A stretch of DNA of 64,000 nt from Metallosphaera hakonensis JCM 8857 = DSM 7519 (GTDB lineage: Archaea > Thermoproteota > Thermoprotei_A > Sulfolobales > Sulfolobaceae): assembly GCF_003201675.2 (NCBI RefSeq), contig NZ_CP029287.2, positions 1,674,001 through 1,738,000 of the forward strand, read 5' to 3'. The first letter of the stretch is position 1. Every line of letters starts with the position of its first letter. Under the pieces are notes generated by a model. That model saw only the letters and a program-made list of their open reading frames with translations, did not search any database and had not been told where the DNA came from. Shown piece after piece: positions 49,829-59,989 of the stretch. A program made the position numbers and the translations under genes.

Positions 49829-51606
49829 TACATACCTACCTCCTTCATTAATTCGTCGAACTGGGCTTTTAGCTTGTTCTCCAGTTCATCGTATTTCTGA
49901 AGTTCGTCGTTCTTTATGGTTGCCTTGGACCTTATTATATCCGGAACAACCGTTATCTTGTCCACAATCTTCTTAACCTGCACTCCCCTTTCCACTGCTG
50001 CAGTAGCATATTGGTTGTAGTGATAGATCAGTTTCATTATCCTTACCTGTTTCTGCGGAGATGAGAAGGCATCAATATCATCGTATGCGTTCTGCTTTAG
50101 GAACGCCTCCTTTATGAGCCTCGCTACTTCTAGAGCCAACTTGTCCCTTTCTGCCAAAGACTCTGGACCCACCAGTCTCACAATCTGTTTCAGTTCGTCC
50201 TCTCTGAGGAGAGTTCTAACCATGAAGTCCCTCATGACTCTCCAATCTGGGTCCACGTTCTTAGTCCACCAGTCGGAGACCAGATCAACGTAAGAGGAGA
50301 AGCCCTGGAGCCAATTAACTGCGGGGTAGTGCCTGGCCTGGGCTAATGAGACGTCCAGTGGCCAGAAGACTCTGACGAACCTCAAGGTGGTGCTGGTCAC
50401 AGGCTCAGTGAAATCTCCGCCCGGAGGAGATACGGCTGACGCCAGCGTAACTGAGCCGAACCTCTCCGGCTTACCTAAAGCTCTAACTCTACCGGCCCTT
50501 TCATAATACTCGGCTATCCTTGATGAGAGGTAACTTGGGAATCCCTCCTCTGCTGGCATCTCCTCCATTCTACCTCCAAGGTCCCTAAGAGCCTCAGCCC
50601 ATCTCGACGTCGAGTCAGCAACAGTTAGAACGTCGTAGCCTTGATCCCTGAAATACTCAGCTAGAGTTACCCCGACGTAAATACTCGCCTCCCTGGCTGC
50701 CACTGGCATATTGCTTGTGTTAGCCACCAGCACGGTCCTCTCAAGGAGAGGCCTACCTGTCCATGGGTCCTTTAACTTGGGGAAGCTTCTTAGCTCATCG
50801 GTCATCTCATTACCTCTTTCTCCGCAACCAACGTAAATGACGATCTTAGCCTCGCTCCACTTAGAGAGACTTTGGAGAGTGACAGTTTTACCGCTTCCGA
50901 ATGGACCCGGGATGGCTGCAGTGCCGCCCTTGGCCATTGGGAACACGGTGTCGAGGATCCTGACTCCGGTTAGTAAAGGTTCCCTAGGGTCGAGCTTCTC
51001 CTTGAACGGCCTAGGAACCCTGACTGGCCACTTCTGCATCATCTTTATGGGGACTTCGTCACCGTTCATGTCTATTATGGCGACATTATCTTCCACCTTG
51101 TAGTCACCATCGGCTACCACTTCCTTGACCTTCCCATGAATGTAGGGCGGAACAAGTATCCTGTGCTCTACCAATCCGGTCTCCTGAACAACTCCTAGGA
51201 TATCCCCTTCTTCAACTGCGTCACCCTTCTTGACCTTGGGTACAAAGTGCCATTTCTTCTCCCTATTTAAGGTTGGTAATTTAATACCCCTCTTAATGAA
51301 CGGAGACTTAGTGACCTCCTTTATTTCACCAAGGGGTCTGAGTAGACCATCAAAGAGCTGTCCAAGAAGTCCCGGGCCCAGTTCCACTGAGAGAGGAGCC
51401 CCGCTACCGTAGACCGGCTCCCCAGGTCTAATTCCGCTAGTGTCCTCATAAACCTGGATGTAAGCCCTATCTCCCTCAATTCTGGTTATCTCTCCCACTA
51501 ATCTGGGCTCGCCGACTTCAACTACCTCGAACATCTGAGCATCTTTCATACCTTCGGCCACGACTAGCGGGCCGTTAACCCTTGCAACTTTTCCCTGCGT
51601 CATCAC
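49828..51606 (-). CDS. atpA: A-type ATP synthase catalytic subunit A
   Basis: 592 residues. Walker A GPFGSGKT at 234-241; the A-specific non-homologous insert (about 110-200) and [16 protein letters not shown] are present. Its start overlaps the atpE end by 4 bases and its end overlaps atpB by one base. Confidence 0.97.
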   Translation of the reverse strand: MMTQGKVARVNGPLVVAEGMKDAQMFEVVEVGEPRLVGEITRIEGDRAYIQVYEDTSGIRPGEPVYGSGAPLSVELGPGLLGQLFDGLLRPLGEIKEVTKSPFIKRGIKLPTLNREKKWHFVPKVKKGDAVEEGDILGVVQETGLVEHRILVPPYIHGKVKEVVADGDYKVEDNVAIIDMNGDEVPIKMMQKWPVRVPRPFKEKLDPREPLLTGVRILDTVFPMAKGGTAAIPGPFGSGKTVTLQSLSKWSEAKIVIYVGCGERGNEMTDELRSFPKLKDPWTGRPLLERTVLVANTSNMPVAAREASIYVGVTLAEYFRDQGYDVLTVADSTSRWAEALRDLGGRMEEMPAEEGFPSYLSSRIAEYYERAGRVRALGKPERFGSVTLASAVSPPGGDFTEPVTSTTLRFVRVFWPLDVSLAQARHYPAVNWLQGFSSYVDLVSDWWTKNVDPDWRVMRDFMVRTLLREDELKQIVRLVGPESLAERDKLALEVARLIKEAFLKQNAYDDIDAFSSPQKQVRIMKLIYHYNQYATAAVERGVQVKKIVDKITVVPDIIRSKATIKNDELQKYDELENKLKAQFDELMKEVGM

Positions 51607-52190
51607 ATCTCACCAAATAGAATCTCAGCTATCTTAGGTTTCAGTGACTCAAAAACTTGATCCAGGATTAAGTTCAACGAGTAATCCTTTACCAATCCTA
51701 TGTCAGTGTATTGTATCTTTACGCCACCAATAATCTTCTGATCTGCTCGTACTTCCGCCTTAACCTTGATTGACTTAACTATTTTCTTCACCTGATCTTC
51801 CTCAGCCACGGAGCAGAAAACAGTTGAACCTTCCCTCAGTTCTCTCCTTAGAACTGCCTCCAGACCTTCCCTGTAACCCTTGGAGCTCCTCACTTTCTCC
51901 AAGGAGTTAAGAGCTCCCTCGTATACCTTGTTCAACCAGTAGTTCTTCTCGCTCAGGATTGTTCTCTTAACTTCAATATCTAGTCTAGCTTTCTCACCCT
52001 CAATCTCCTCCTTAGCCTTGACCACCATCTCCTGTATTTTTGTAGTGTAAGCAGCTTCAACCTCGGCTCTTTTCTTCTTTACTACGTTAAATGCCTCCTC
52101 GAGGGCCTTAGCCAACTCCCCCTTTATGACTTCCAGTTCCGACTCTATTACCTGCTCCATTAATTCCTCTATAGAAACCATGTCAATCAC
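51603..52190 (-). CDS. atpE: A-type ATP synthase subunit E
   Basis: 195-residue peripheral-stalk subunit with an N-terminal coiled coil (1-90, rich in Glu and Lys) and a compact C-terminal domain. Overlaps atpF and atpA by 4 bases each. Confidence 0.9.
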   Translation of the reverse strand: MIDMVSIEELMEQVIESELEVIKGELAKALEEAFNVVKKKRAEVEAAYTTKIQEMVVKAKEEIEGEKARLDIEVKRTILSEKNYWLNKVYEGALNSLEKVRSSKGYREGLEAVLRRELREGSTVFCSVAEEDQVKKIVKSIKVKAEVRADQKIIGGVKIQYTDIGLVKDYSLNLILDQVFESLKPKIAEILFGEM

Positions 52191-52489
52191 CCAAATCCTA
52201 AAGCCTTTAAAACCATCTTCTTCACATCAATTGGCTTAGACTCCGAGAACGGTGATGGAATTATGGTGACTAGCGGTTTAGTAATATTCCCTATAATACC
52301 GTCGACTTTTTCCCTAACTGGCTCGTAAATGTCCCTTGTTATTAGGACCAGATCCACATCCTCTCTCTTTTTTATTGTGTCAAGCTCCTTCTCCAAGTTA
52401 AATGGGTCCTCTATAACCTCACCCTCAGTGCCCATCATTTTAAAAAGAGACACCGTATACCTATCGCCCAATAGCAATATTTTACCCAT
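52187..52489 (-). CDS. atpF: A-type ATP synthase subunit F
   Basis: 100-residue rotor-regulating subunit. KILLLGDRYTVSLFKMMG at the start and TIIPSPFSESK near 75-85 fit family F. First gene of the leftward ATPase operon F-E-A-B-D-(small)-K. Confidence 0.88.
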   Translation of the reverse strand: MGKILLLGDRYTVSLFKMMGTEGEVIEDPFNLEKELDTIKKREDVDLVLITRDIYEPVREKVDGIIGNITKPLVTIIPSPFSESKPIDVKKMVLKALGFG

Positions 52490-52509
52490 GACGTGCTCTC
52501 ATTTGCTAT

Positions 52510-52530
52510 GAAGATTAAATATTTTTAAGA
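52510..52530. promoter_or_regulatory. Divergent promoter of atpF and atpI
   Basis: An A/T-rich core, ATTAAATATTTTTAAGATA (52512-52532 region), occupies the centre of the 69-base gap. Read on the plus strand it is about 30 bases before the atpI TTG; read on the minus strand it precedes atpF by a similar distance. Confidence 0.45.
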
Positions 52531-52558
52531 TATAGCTCATACTACTCCCGATAGTGTA

Positions 52559-54688
52559 TTGATCTTTCCTGAAAACATGTTAAAAGTAGAAATAATATCG
52601 CCTATAAATCAAAAAGACAGGGTAACCACCGAGATATTGAAGTTTGGTAAAATGGAAGTTATAGAAGCCTCTCATCCAATATCTAACGCTAGGGTAGAGG
52701 AGGCAAGGAGGGAACTGACTGCTATCCAAGAACACCTCAATAAGGTTAAGTTGATCATGGAGATTGCTGGCACTGTCTTAGAACCCTCTGGCAAAATGCG
52801 TGTGGAGAGTTCGTGGGCCGAGGAAGCAAAGAAGTTAGCGGAAGAGGCTTCTATGGAGGAGTTCAGATATAAGGAACTCCTTGAGGAAATAGGTAAGCTA
52901 AGGGGGGAGATAGATCTCTATGAAGCCCAACTTAGAGAACTGGAACCCTTCAATAACATAACTACTGACTTGAAAGATCTCTATTCCTTGGAGAGTTTTA
53001 ACGTAGCGCTGGTTCTTCTAACTCAGGAACAACTGGACAGGGTAAAGCAAAACAAGAATATCTCAGTAGAAGCGGTTCAACTGAAGGATGGAAAGTATGC
53101 TACCCTTCTGGTTTCGCTCAAGAGCACACCCCTGGATCAGACCCTGAAGGAACTGGGAGTAAGGAAATTTGAAACGACGGACGGCAAGTCCCCATATGAG
53201 ACCTACAAGGTAATAAGTGAGAGGACTGGAGAACTGAGGAAAATCCTTGAGGAGACTAGAGGGAACCTAATTAGGAAAATAAGGGAGAATCAGAGGGAGT
53301 TCAGCGAACTTTACGGGAAGCTCCTGACGACTAGGGACGCCCTAACCCTACTATCCAGGGGAAGGGTGTCGGAACATTTCTTCCAGGTTGAGGGTTACGT
53401 GCCTCAAAAGTCCGTTGAAAGACTTAAGTCTGCTCTCGGGAAAATTGCTGCCATTGAAGAAGCTTTTCCGAGGAGGTTCGGAGAGGAGGAAGAGCCGCCG
53501 ACTTACGTGAAACTCCCAAAGAGCATAGCTGCAATAGAGTCTGTGGTGGAGATTTACGGTACTCCTTCCTACTGGGAGATCTCTCCGCTGGTCTTTCTCA
53601 TAGTAACTTTCCCGTTTTTGTTCGGGCTTATGTTTCCGGACGTTGGAAATGCCCTGGTATTATTAATTTTCGCTATTTTCTTCCACAGATACGGCGTCAA
53701 GAAGGGCAGCAATAACATTAAGAATCTGTCCCTAATCCTTGGATACTCATCCGTTGTAGCAATGATAACTGGTTTCCTAGCTAGGGACTTCTTTGGCCCA
53801 CTCCCAGTGGGAGGGCTCAAGGAAATGGGAATAGCTAACGTAAGCGGACCACTGGATAGCGTATGGCCGGTTCCAGTGTCTATCACCCAGGCACTTTCAC
53901 CACTATTGCCCTTTGGGGAGTACAGTACTAGTCAGTCCATAGAACACACTATAATTCTTTCAATTCTTCTTGGTGCAATAGCCCTGTTCGTTAGCTCGTT
54001 GCTGGGCGTTATAAATGCCATAAAGAAGAGGGATCCAGAGTTCCTGGTATTTGAGAAATTACCTCTTCTAGTACTCTACACTGTTCCTTTGGTAATCTTC
54101 ACCTACGGAGTTACGGACCCCTCTCACTACTTTAGTACCGTGGGCATTCTATTGGGTGATATCCTCCAGAATTTACTTAGCGGTTTTCATCCTAACCTAA
54201 GTAATCCCACGTCCGCCCTAGCCTATGGGTTAATTGTCTGGGTCGAGATAGGGTTAATATATAACTGGTTGGCCAAGGCGATAATTCTCAAAAGGCACGA
54301 TCACTTAGCCACAGGAAGTGCACTAGCAATGGGTTTCATAGAAGGAGGGTTCGAAGCAGCTATCCTACTCTTGTCCAATACGATCTCCTTCATCCGAATA
54401 CTGGTGTTCGCGTTAGCCCATTACTACCTACTGTACGCCTTCTCCTACATGGCATACTTAGTCGTTGGCCATCCGAGCCTCCTAGCGTTAGGAACGAACC
54501 CAGCCTCCATAGTTATCCTGATAATAGGCAATCTGCTGGCAATAGGCCTCGAAGGACTGGTAGTGTTCATTCAGGACATGAGGTTACACTTCTATGAAAT
54601 GTTCAGTAAGTTCTATGAGGGAAGAGGCAAGAAGTTCGAACCTTTAATAGCTTCTGTGGAGTTAGTAGATTTTGGAACCTTAGTTTAA
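52559..54688 (+). CDS. atpI: A-type ATP synthase subunit I (a)
   Basis: 709 residues. A soluble N-terminal arm with coiled coils (1-340) and about eight membrane helices (345-690) including FPFLFGLMFPDVGNAL and the conserved Arg-containing helix FIRILVFALAHYYLLY. TTG start with a promoter close by; the transcript may be leaderless. It forms the membrane stator with K. Confidence 0.94.
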   Translation: MIFPENMLKVEIISPINQKDRVTTEILKFGKMEVIEASHPISNARVEEARRELTAIQEHLNKVKLIMEIAGTVLEPSGKMRVESSWAEEAKKLAEEASMEEFRYKELLEEIGKLRGEIDLYEAQLRELEPFNNITTDLKDLYSLESFNVALVLLTQEQLDRVKQNKNISVEAVQLKDGKYATLLVSLKSTPLDQTLKELGVRKFETTDGKSPYETYKVISERTGELRKILEETRGNLIRKIRENQREFSELYGKLLTTRDALTLLSRGRVSEHFFQVEGYVPQKSVERLKSALGKIAAIEEAFPRRFGEEEEPPTYVKLPKSIAAIESVVEIYGTPSYWEISPLVFLIVTFPFLFGLMFPDVGNALVLLIFAIFFHRYGVKKGSNNIKNLSLILGYSSVVAMITGFLARDFFGPLPVGGLKEMGIANVSGPLDSVWPVPVSITQALSPLLPFGEYSTSQSIEHTIILSILLGAIALFVSSLLGVINAIKKRDPEFLVFEKLPLLVLYTVPLVIFTYGVTDPSHYFSTVGILLGDILQNLLSGFHPNLSNPTSALAYGLIVWVEIGLIYNWLAKAIILKRHDHLATGSALAMGFIEGGFEAAILLLSNTISFIRILVFALAHYYLLYAFSYMAYLVVGHPSLLALGTNPASIVILIIGNLLAIGLEGLVVFIQDMRLHFYEMFSKFYEGRGKKFEPLIASVELVDFGTLV

Positions 54689-54690
54689 AT

Positions 54691-54702
54691 CGTTATTTTT
54701 TA
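54691..54702 (+). terminator. T-rich terminator after atpI
   Basis: GTTATTTTTTAT follows the atpI stop within a few bases; archaeal termination uses such runs of T without a hairpin. Confidence 0.45.
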
Positions 54703-55146
54703 TACCTCTATTATCTCTAATTATTTATACTTAAATGCAACCGAGACGATATTCTAATAGTTGTGATTAGGGAAAGAGGTACTTCACGCTTTGCCTCGAA
54801 CGAACTGTGGCATGGCAAGTTATGAAGCCTTGTCAGCATGTGAGTCACTGAGACGCCTCAGACAAAGTGAGGGTGTATGTTAGCGTATCTAGTGGATTAT
54901 TAACATAGAACTAAAGACACAGGATTGAGTCCTTATTGTTAAGGACTTATTGAAATCATCAGTGATGTGCCTCTACTCAGCTAATATTCCAGATCAGGAC
55001 ACCGCAGGGACCTAGTTCAGTTCTGGGCCTTAACATTCCTTAGAGCCTGTTAAGCTCAGCCCTTTACCCTCGCTGCAATACAAGTAAGGTGAAGCCGAGG
55101 AGTGGGAATTCTACGGAAGGGGATAAAACATGTTCATCAGAATTGG
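54703..55146 (+). other. Structured non-coding region, possible tnpB remnant
   Basis: No intact gene. Inverted repeats: TCAC-TGAG/CTCA...GTGA (54845-54870), AGTCCTTA/TAAGGACT with a TTGT loop (54928-54947), GGGC-CTTAAC with GTTAAG-CTCA-GCCC (55025-55062), and CCTCG/CGAGG (55068-55100). One plus frame (about 54990-55126) reads HSLEPVKLSPLPSLQYK then GEAEEWEFYGRG with stops between, like the tail of Sulfolobus TnpB proteins. Either a guide-RNA-like remnant or a structured RNA. Confidence 0.35.
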
Positions 55147-56853
55147 TCACTTAAGAAGAGTAGGTCTTTCTTTTTCTACTTCCCCCCTAATTTTTTCTAG
55201 TAGCTCTCCCAGTTTCTTCTCGAAGTCTGTTGGGAGCTTTTTGAAGACCGGCTCGGGCTTTCCGACACGATGGCCTGGCTTGAGCGGTTCCTTCGCATCA
55301 TCCCAGGAGGCATTGGCGATATCTAAACCTAACTGCCGATATATTACCTCCGCCTTAGTTGGAATCACGGGATATAACATTAGACCTATTGCCTTTACTG
55401 CAGATCCAGCAACGTACAAGGTATTTGAAGCGTCCTCTGGCTCTGACTTTATCTTATCCCAAGGGGCTTTGCTATTAAGGTAAGCATTGGTATCTCTAGC
55501 TAAAGAGAGGATGAGTTCGGTCCCACCCTTGAGTTTAGTCCTATCAAACATTCTCCCTACCGAGTCCACGGTCTCCCTAACCTGGAATAAGAGCTTGTTA
55601 TCTGTATCCTTTAGATTTCTGGGCTCAGGAATTTCACCTTGGAAGTACCTATTTATCATGGTGACGACTCTGTTCACTAAGTTGCCAATGTCGTCATTGA
55701 GCTCGGTGTTAACTATTCTAATGGCTTCGGTCCACGTGAAGTTCATGTCCTTTTCCTCTGGTCTCATCCTGATAAGGAGGAACCTCCAATAGTCCGTTTC
55801 CATAATATGGGGAGCCTCGTCTATCCATATGCCTATTTTCCTGCTCTTGCTGAACTTCTGCCCCTCGTAAAGCAGATACTCTGTTGCCCCTATTATGGTG
55901 GGTAGGGCATAGTTTCTTTCAGATGCCATTAACATGGCTGGAAGAATCACTGCATGGAAGGGGATGTTGTCCTTTCCTATGAAGTAGTAACTTCTAACCT
56001 TTCCGTTCTCCCAGAACTCCATCCACTTGTCCGGTTCTCCCTTCGCAGTAAAATACTCTAAAGTGGCCGAAAGGTACCCTAGAAGGGCCTCGAACCACAC
56101 GTATATGGTCTTTCCTTGAGCACCAGAGAACGGTGCAGGGATTCCCCAAGCGTTGTCCCTAGTTAGACTTCGGGGTTTCAACCCCTCATTTATCCAACTG
56201 AGGGCCGTACCTTTCACGTTTTCGGGCATCTCTGGGGAAGCAGTTATCCACTGCTTGATTGATTCAGAGAAGGGCCTTAGATCGAAAAACCAGTGTTTAG
56301 TCTTCCTCAAGACTGGGGGAGTACCGCAGATGGCGCACTTGGGGTTAATTAAAATCGAGGGAGTCAATAACCTACCGCACCTATCACATTGATCCCCCCT
56401 GGCGTCTTCAAATCCGCAATAGGGACAAGTGCCTCTCACGAACCTATCTGGAAGGAATAGTTTGTCCTTTTCGCAGTAGGGCAGTTCCTCTTCCTCAACG
56501 CTGATATACTTACTAACTCCAAGTAGGAACTCCTTCACAAAATTCTTGTGAACCTCTGATTCAGTCCTGGTATAATTATCGAAGCTTATGTTCCATGTAC
56601 CTAGGAAAAGTCTTTTGTCATAATCGTGGGCTTGATCCGTCAAGGACTTAGGAGACACGCCCCTCTTAATTGCCTCTATCTCAATGGGAGTTCCATGTTC
56701 GTCGCTACCGCTCACAAAGATCACGTTCTCCTTACCATACTTGAGTCTGGCATACCTGGCGAAGACGTCGGCAGAAAGGATTGAACCCACTAAGTTCCCC
56801 AGATGAGGCACAGATTGGACGTATGGCCAAGCAGACGCGACGAAAATCCTCAA
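55147..56853 (-). CDS. metG: Methionyl-tRNA synthetase
   Basis: 568-residue class Ia synthetase. HIGH-like PHLGN at 16-20, zinc-knuckle CPYC...CDRC and CAIC near 140-195, and KFSKS (KMSKS variant) near 340. The chain ends soon after the anticodon-binding domain, with no C-terminal tRNA-binding domain, whereas a separate protein of that fold is encoded at 2139-2477. Divergent from priL with 60 bases between. Confidence 0.95.
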   Translation of the reverse strand: MRIFVASAWPYVQSVPHLGNLVGSILSADVFARYARLKYGKENVIFVSGSDEHGTPIEIEAIKRGVSPKSLTDQAHDYDKRLFLGTWNISFDNYTRTESEVHKNFVKEFLLGVSKYISVEEEELPYCEKDKLFLPDRFVRGTCPYCGFEDARGDQCDRCGRLLTPSILINPKCAICGTPPVLRKTKHWFFDLRPFSESIKQWITASPEMPENVKGTALSWINEGLKPRSLTRDNAWGIPAPFSGAQGKTIYVWFEALLGYLSATLEYFTAKGEPDKWMEFWENGKVRSYYFIGKDNIPFHAVILPAMLMASERNYALPTIIGATEYLLYEGQKFSKSRKIGIWIDEAPHIMETDYWRFLLIRMRPEEKDMNFTWTEAIRIVNTELNDDIGNLVNRVVTMINRYFQGEIPEPRNLKDTDNKLLFQVRETVDSVGRMFDRTKLKGGTELILSLARDTNAYLNSKAPWDKIKSEPEDASNTLYVAGSAVKAIGLMLYPVIPTKAEVIYRQLGLDIANASWDDAKEPLKPGHRVGKPEPVFKKLPTDFEKKLGELLEKIRGEVEKERPTLLK

Positions 56854-56913
56854 TTAATCACCCTATGTGATTGATCTTGTTCGCTTATTAAAGGAATATC
56901 ACAATCTTGTACA

Positions 56914-57828
56914 GTGGTACTCGACTTCGGTAAATACCCGTTTATGGTCTCAGTGGACGAGGTGCTGAAGCGAGAGAACGCCATGGACCTTTACACTCTT
57001 CTCTCCACAGACGGAAAGGCCATAAGGGAGGCCAAAGCCAGGATAAAGGACATCATAGCAGGGGCAGAGGTAAAGAGGTTTAAGGCCTACACATCTCCCT
57101 ACCTGGTGTTCTTCGCGGAAATGTTAATCCTTGGTGTACTCGACGATCCCAGAATAACTGAAAAGGTCATCAGAAGAGAGATCCAGCTGTTTGCGAGGGA
57201 CATGAGCAAGGAAGGAGACGAAGAACTGTCCACTATAGCGCGCTGGCTGGGCCTAAATTTAAGACTGTCATCCCTGAAACTCCATGACAAGAAGAAAACT
57301 ATAACCCTGAACTACTCTCTCCATTTCCTCGAATACCTTAGAGCCATTAAGGGACATAAGGGAAACCTATCACTTACCCAAAGGATTCTCAGCAAAGGCT
57401 TCGTCTACCTTGATAAGAGCACACTTCTCCAGCTATTGTCCCTAGCTCTGTACAGGAGATTAAGGGATATGGTGAAACCAATTTCATTGGATCAGATCCC
57501 ACAAACGCTGGCGGACGTGATTGTTGTCAAGGGAAGGAAAACCCCACCCTGTATTAGATCTATCCAAGATAAGAAGGATAGAACCCAGGAGGAGGCGCTA
57601 ACCTTGGCAGTGTATATGGCCAATACGGGCTCGAGCTTAGACTCTATCTCCCTTATCCTGGAGAAAGCTGGAATAGAGAACCCTCTGGAAATAACCAAGA
57701 GGATATATAAGGAGAAGATCGTTACTTACTCATGCAAGAGGATGAAGGAAATGGGGCTATGCGTAGCTGAGTGTAATACCAAATCTCCGCTCCAATTCTA
57801 TTATGGTAATGCCGATATGACCAAGTGA
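56914..57828 (+). CDS. priL: DNA primase large subunit PriL
   Basis: 304 residues. The C-terminal [4Fe-4S] domain has Cys213, Cys274, Cys283 and Cys287, with PPCIRSI and LQFYYG around the cluster. The KYPF near the N-terminus and FVYLDK at 163-168 match crenarchaeal PriL. It initiates primers with PriS, whose gene is not in the window. GTG start. Overlaps the convergent phosphatidyltransferase gene by 28 bases. Confidence 0.92.
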   Translation: MVLDFGKYPFMVSVDEVLKRENAMDLYTLLSTDGKAIREAKARIKDIIAGAEVKRFKAYTSPYLVFFAEMLILGVLDDPRITEKVIRREIQLFARDMSKEGDEELSTIARWLGLNLRLSSLKLHDKKKTITLNYSLHFLEYLRAIKGHKGNLSLTQRILSKGFVYLDKSTLLQLLSLALYRRLRDMVKPISLDQIPQTLADVIVVKGRKTPPCIRSIQDKKDRTQEEALTLAVYMANTGSSLDSISLILEKAGIENPLEITKRIYKEKIVTYSCKRMKEMGLCVAECNTKSPLQFYYGNADMTK

Positions 57829-58376
57829 AACCTCTGCGCTAGAGTGATGATTGAGGCAATAAGTAAACCGTAGAACAAGATCACGGAAATTAGGGGAACG
57901 AAGGGAAACAGAAGAAGAATTAGCGCCACAAGAATGAGCCTCTCCCCCCTCTCTATTAGTCCTTTACCCTCGGCTTTAATCCCCAGTGATTCGGCCTTTG
58001 CTCTCAAGTAGGATATTGACAACGATACTCCAACTAGGATAGCTGTTAAGAGTGGTTGAAACCCCAAAAGCACAAGGGAAGAAATGAAGAGGGTGTCCTC
58101 TAGTCTATCTAGGGATGAGTCTAGGAAACTCCCCTTAGGACCGGCTAGACCCCTGACTCTAGCCACTTCTCCATCCAGGGCGTCCAGAAGCGATGATATA
58201 GCCAGAATCAGGAAGCCCAGAAGCGTGTTTCGCGTGAAATAAAGCACAACTAAATAGATTAACGATGCCACCAGCCCCATTACCGTAACCTGATTACCAG
58301 TGAACCCGGCCTTCGCTAGTCCTATGGCCATAGGACGAAGAACCCTCTTAGAGGCTTGCCTCAAGTTAGTTATCAT
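57801..58376 (-). CDS. CDP-alcohol phosphatidyltransferase, likely archaetidylinositol-phosphate synthase
   Basis: 191-residue membrane enzyme with about five helices. The signature D-x2-DG-x2-AR-x8-G-x3-D-x3-D is intact (Asp65, Asp68, Arg73, Gly82, Asp86, Asp90). Archaeal members of this type join CDP-archaeol to inositol phosphate; another polar head group is possible. Confidence 0.85.
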   Translation of the reverse strand: MITNLRQASKRVLRPMAIGLAKAGFTGNQVTVMGLVASLIYLVVLYFTRNTLLGFLILAISSLLDALDGEVARVRGLAGPKGSFLDSSLDRLEDTLFISSLVLLGFQPLLTAILVGVSLSISYLRAKAESLGIKAEGKGLIERGERLILVALILLLFPFVPLISVILFYGLLIASIITLAQRFHLVISALP

Positions 58377-58414
58377 GATACCACTACCGTTTTAAACTGC
58401 AGAGTGCGTTGATC

Positions 58415-58738
58415 ATGAGAACAATGAAAGCTAAAAAAGTGATCCTTGTTACATCCGAAAACCACCCCAATCATAAGGGGTTCCTAAACATAGCAGAATC
58501 CATCTCCAAGGAGCTTAACGTGGAGCTAGAGATTAAAAATGAGGACTACGCTTTCCTTTCAGACTACGGTGAAAAGGACGAGTTCGGAATGAGCTGGCTA
58601 CCCCAACTTCTAATCCAGCTAGAGGACGGTAGAATATACCCCGTATTAACCCAAATGCCCTTCGGAAAGGACTTCAAGCCTGATCCAGAGGCCGGAAAGC
58701 AGGAAGCATTTAACAAAATTAAAAACCTAGTGTCATAA
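58415..58738 (+). CDS. Small protein of unknown function, thioredoxin-like pattern
   Basis: About 107 residues. KKVILVTSENHPNHKGF followed by a helix and later strands resembles a thioredoxin fold without CxxC; ASN/HIS replace the cysteines. Not assigned. A TTG two codons earlier is possible; TTTTAAACT at 58389-58397 puts the transcript start at ATG 58415. Confidence 0.65.
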   Translation: MRTMKAKKVILVTSENHPNHKGFLNIAESISKELNVELEIKNEDYAFLSDYGEKDEFGMSWLPQLLIQLEDGRIYPVLTQMPFGKDFKPDPEAGKQEAFNKIKNLVS

Positions 58739-58758
58739 ACAATACCCAAGTGAGATAA

Positions 58759-59256
58759 TTGAGCTCACCACATAGAGAAGTTCCACACGTTCCTTACGTC
58801 CCGACGCCTGAAAAGGTGGTCATGAAAATGTTGGAGATAGCGAAAGTTGGTAAAGAGGACGTTGTATTTGATTTAGGATGCGGAGATGGCAGAATAATCA
58901 TTTCGGCAGTAAAGAACTTCGGAGCCAAGAAAGCTGTAGGTGTAGATCTAAGCGATGAGAGACTTAAGGAGGCGGAACAAAACGCCGTACAAAACGGAGT
59001 GAGAGACAAAATCGAGTTAAGGAAGAACAATTTCTTGGACGAAGACGTCTCAGAGGCTACGGTAGTTACGCTATTCTTACTGACTAATGCCAACGAGTTG
59101 TTGAAGCCCAAGTTCGAGAAGGAGCTTAAGCCTGGAACTAGGGTGGTCTCTCACGAGTTCGAGATGAAAGGATGGAAACCCAAGGAAGTTATTAAAGTAG
59201 AAGACGGTAACATGCACCACCTTGTTTACCTTTACGTAATAGGTGAGCACCAGTGA
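58759..59256 (+). CDS. Archaeal protein lysine methyltransferase (aKMT-like)
   Basis: 165-residue class I SAM methyltransferase. HVPYVPTPEKVV (10-21) and the SAM motif DLGCGDGR (38-45) with TLFLLTNANELLKPK near 105-119 closely match the aKMT of Sulfolobus islandicus, which methylates many chromatin and other proteins, including Cren7-type ones. TTG start. Ends overlap the next gene by 4 bases. Confidence 0.88.
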   Translation: MSSPHREVPHVPYVPTPEKVVMKMLEIAKVGKEDVVFDLGCGDGRIIISAVKNFGAKKAVGVDLSDERLKEAEQNAVQNGVRDKIELRKNNFLDEDVSEATVVTLFLLTNANELLKPKFEKELKPGTRVVSHEFEMKGWKPKEVIKVEDGNMHHLVYLYVIGEHQ

Positions 59257-59693
59257 AAGTGTTGGTTTTAAAGAGCGAATCTGGGCAGATAACGTCAGAT
59301 CACTTTGAAGAGGGGGATATTGGAGAGGTTGTGAGAAAGACAGCAGAGAAAGCACTTAAGGAATGGAACGAACTCACATCTGACTTCATAATCATGAGAG
59401 ATTCGCAGGAGGCTAAGCTTCCTTTACCGCTTAAACCGGACGTTTATGAGAAGACAAAGAACTTCCTTGCAGGTAAGGACAAGACCTCGGCTATACTCAA
59501 GTTACCTATCTTCATTATAAGCTTTGAAAACCAATGGAAGGAGGAGAACTTCCAGGACAAGAAGGTTTACGTAATCTCATACTATCTTACCGACGAGCTT
59601 AAGGAGGAACTGACCAACTATGCAGCTCAAGTGACATCAGAGGAGAAAGCAGAGCCTGTAGAGGAAGATGAGGAAGAAGATCTTGAGGAATAG
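59253..59693 (+). CDS. Acidic-tailed protein beside polB1, unknown function
   Basis: 146 residues. A globular part with strands (VLVLKSES, FIIMRD, KLPIFIIS, VYVISYYL) and a C-terminal tail of mainly Glu and Asp (about 125-146). Not recognised. It overlaps the aKMT-like gene and converges on polB1 with a gap of about 300 bases. Acidic tails also occur on proteins that bind the polymerase, but no relation is shown. Confidence 0.65.
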   Translation: MKVLVLKSESGQITSDHFEEGDIGEVVRKTAEKALKEWNELTSDFIIMRDSQEAKLPLPLKPDVYEKTKNFLAGKDKTSAILKLPIFIISFENQWKEENFQDKKVYVISYYLTDELKEELTNYAAQVTSEEKAEPVEEDEEEDLEE

Positions 59694-59989
59694 AAGCACG
59701 GCAAATGAACTCTGCTTTTGAGTCTTTTCAAGCTATTGAATAGCCTTTTGGATATTGAAAGTGTTTTTGGCTTTGTTATGTTACGTTCATTTTCTCTCAG
59801 TTAGAATAGACACGGATGTCATGGATAGCTTAAGATTTTAAAATGGTTGATTCATCCAGTCTAGGAAATGGATTAGACGACTTCCCTATATAGATGCGTA
59901 GAAACGTCGTTTTCAGATGAAGTTTACAACACTGTATCCAGTAACAGCATGGATTAGAAACGTCTAGAACGGATGCTTGCCTGGGAAAG
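59694..59989. other. Non-coding gap with repeat blocks
   Basis: Contains AAAATGGTTGA (59840-59850), TATATAGATGCGTA (59887-59900) and CCAGTAAC (59938-59945), which match the blocks in the 4.8-kb gap in the same order. The octamer GAAACGTC occurs twice (59901-59908, 59958-59965). No gene. Confidence 0.4.
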
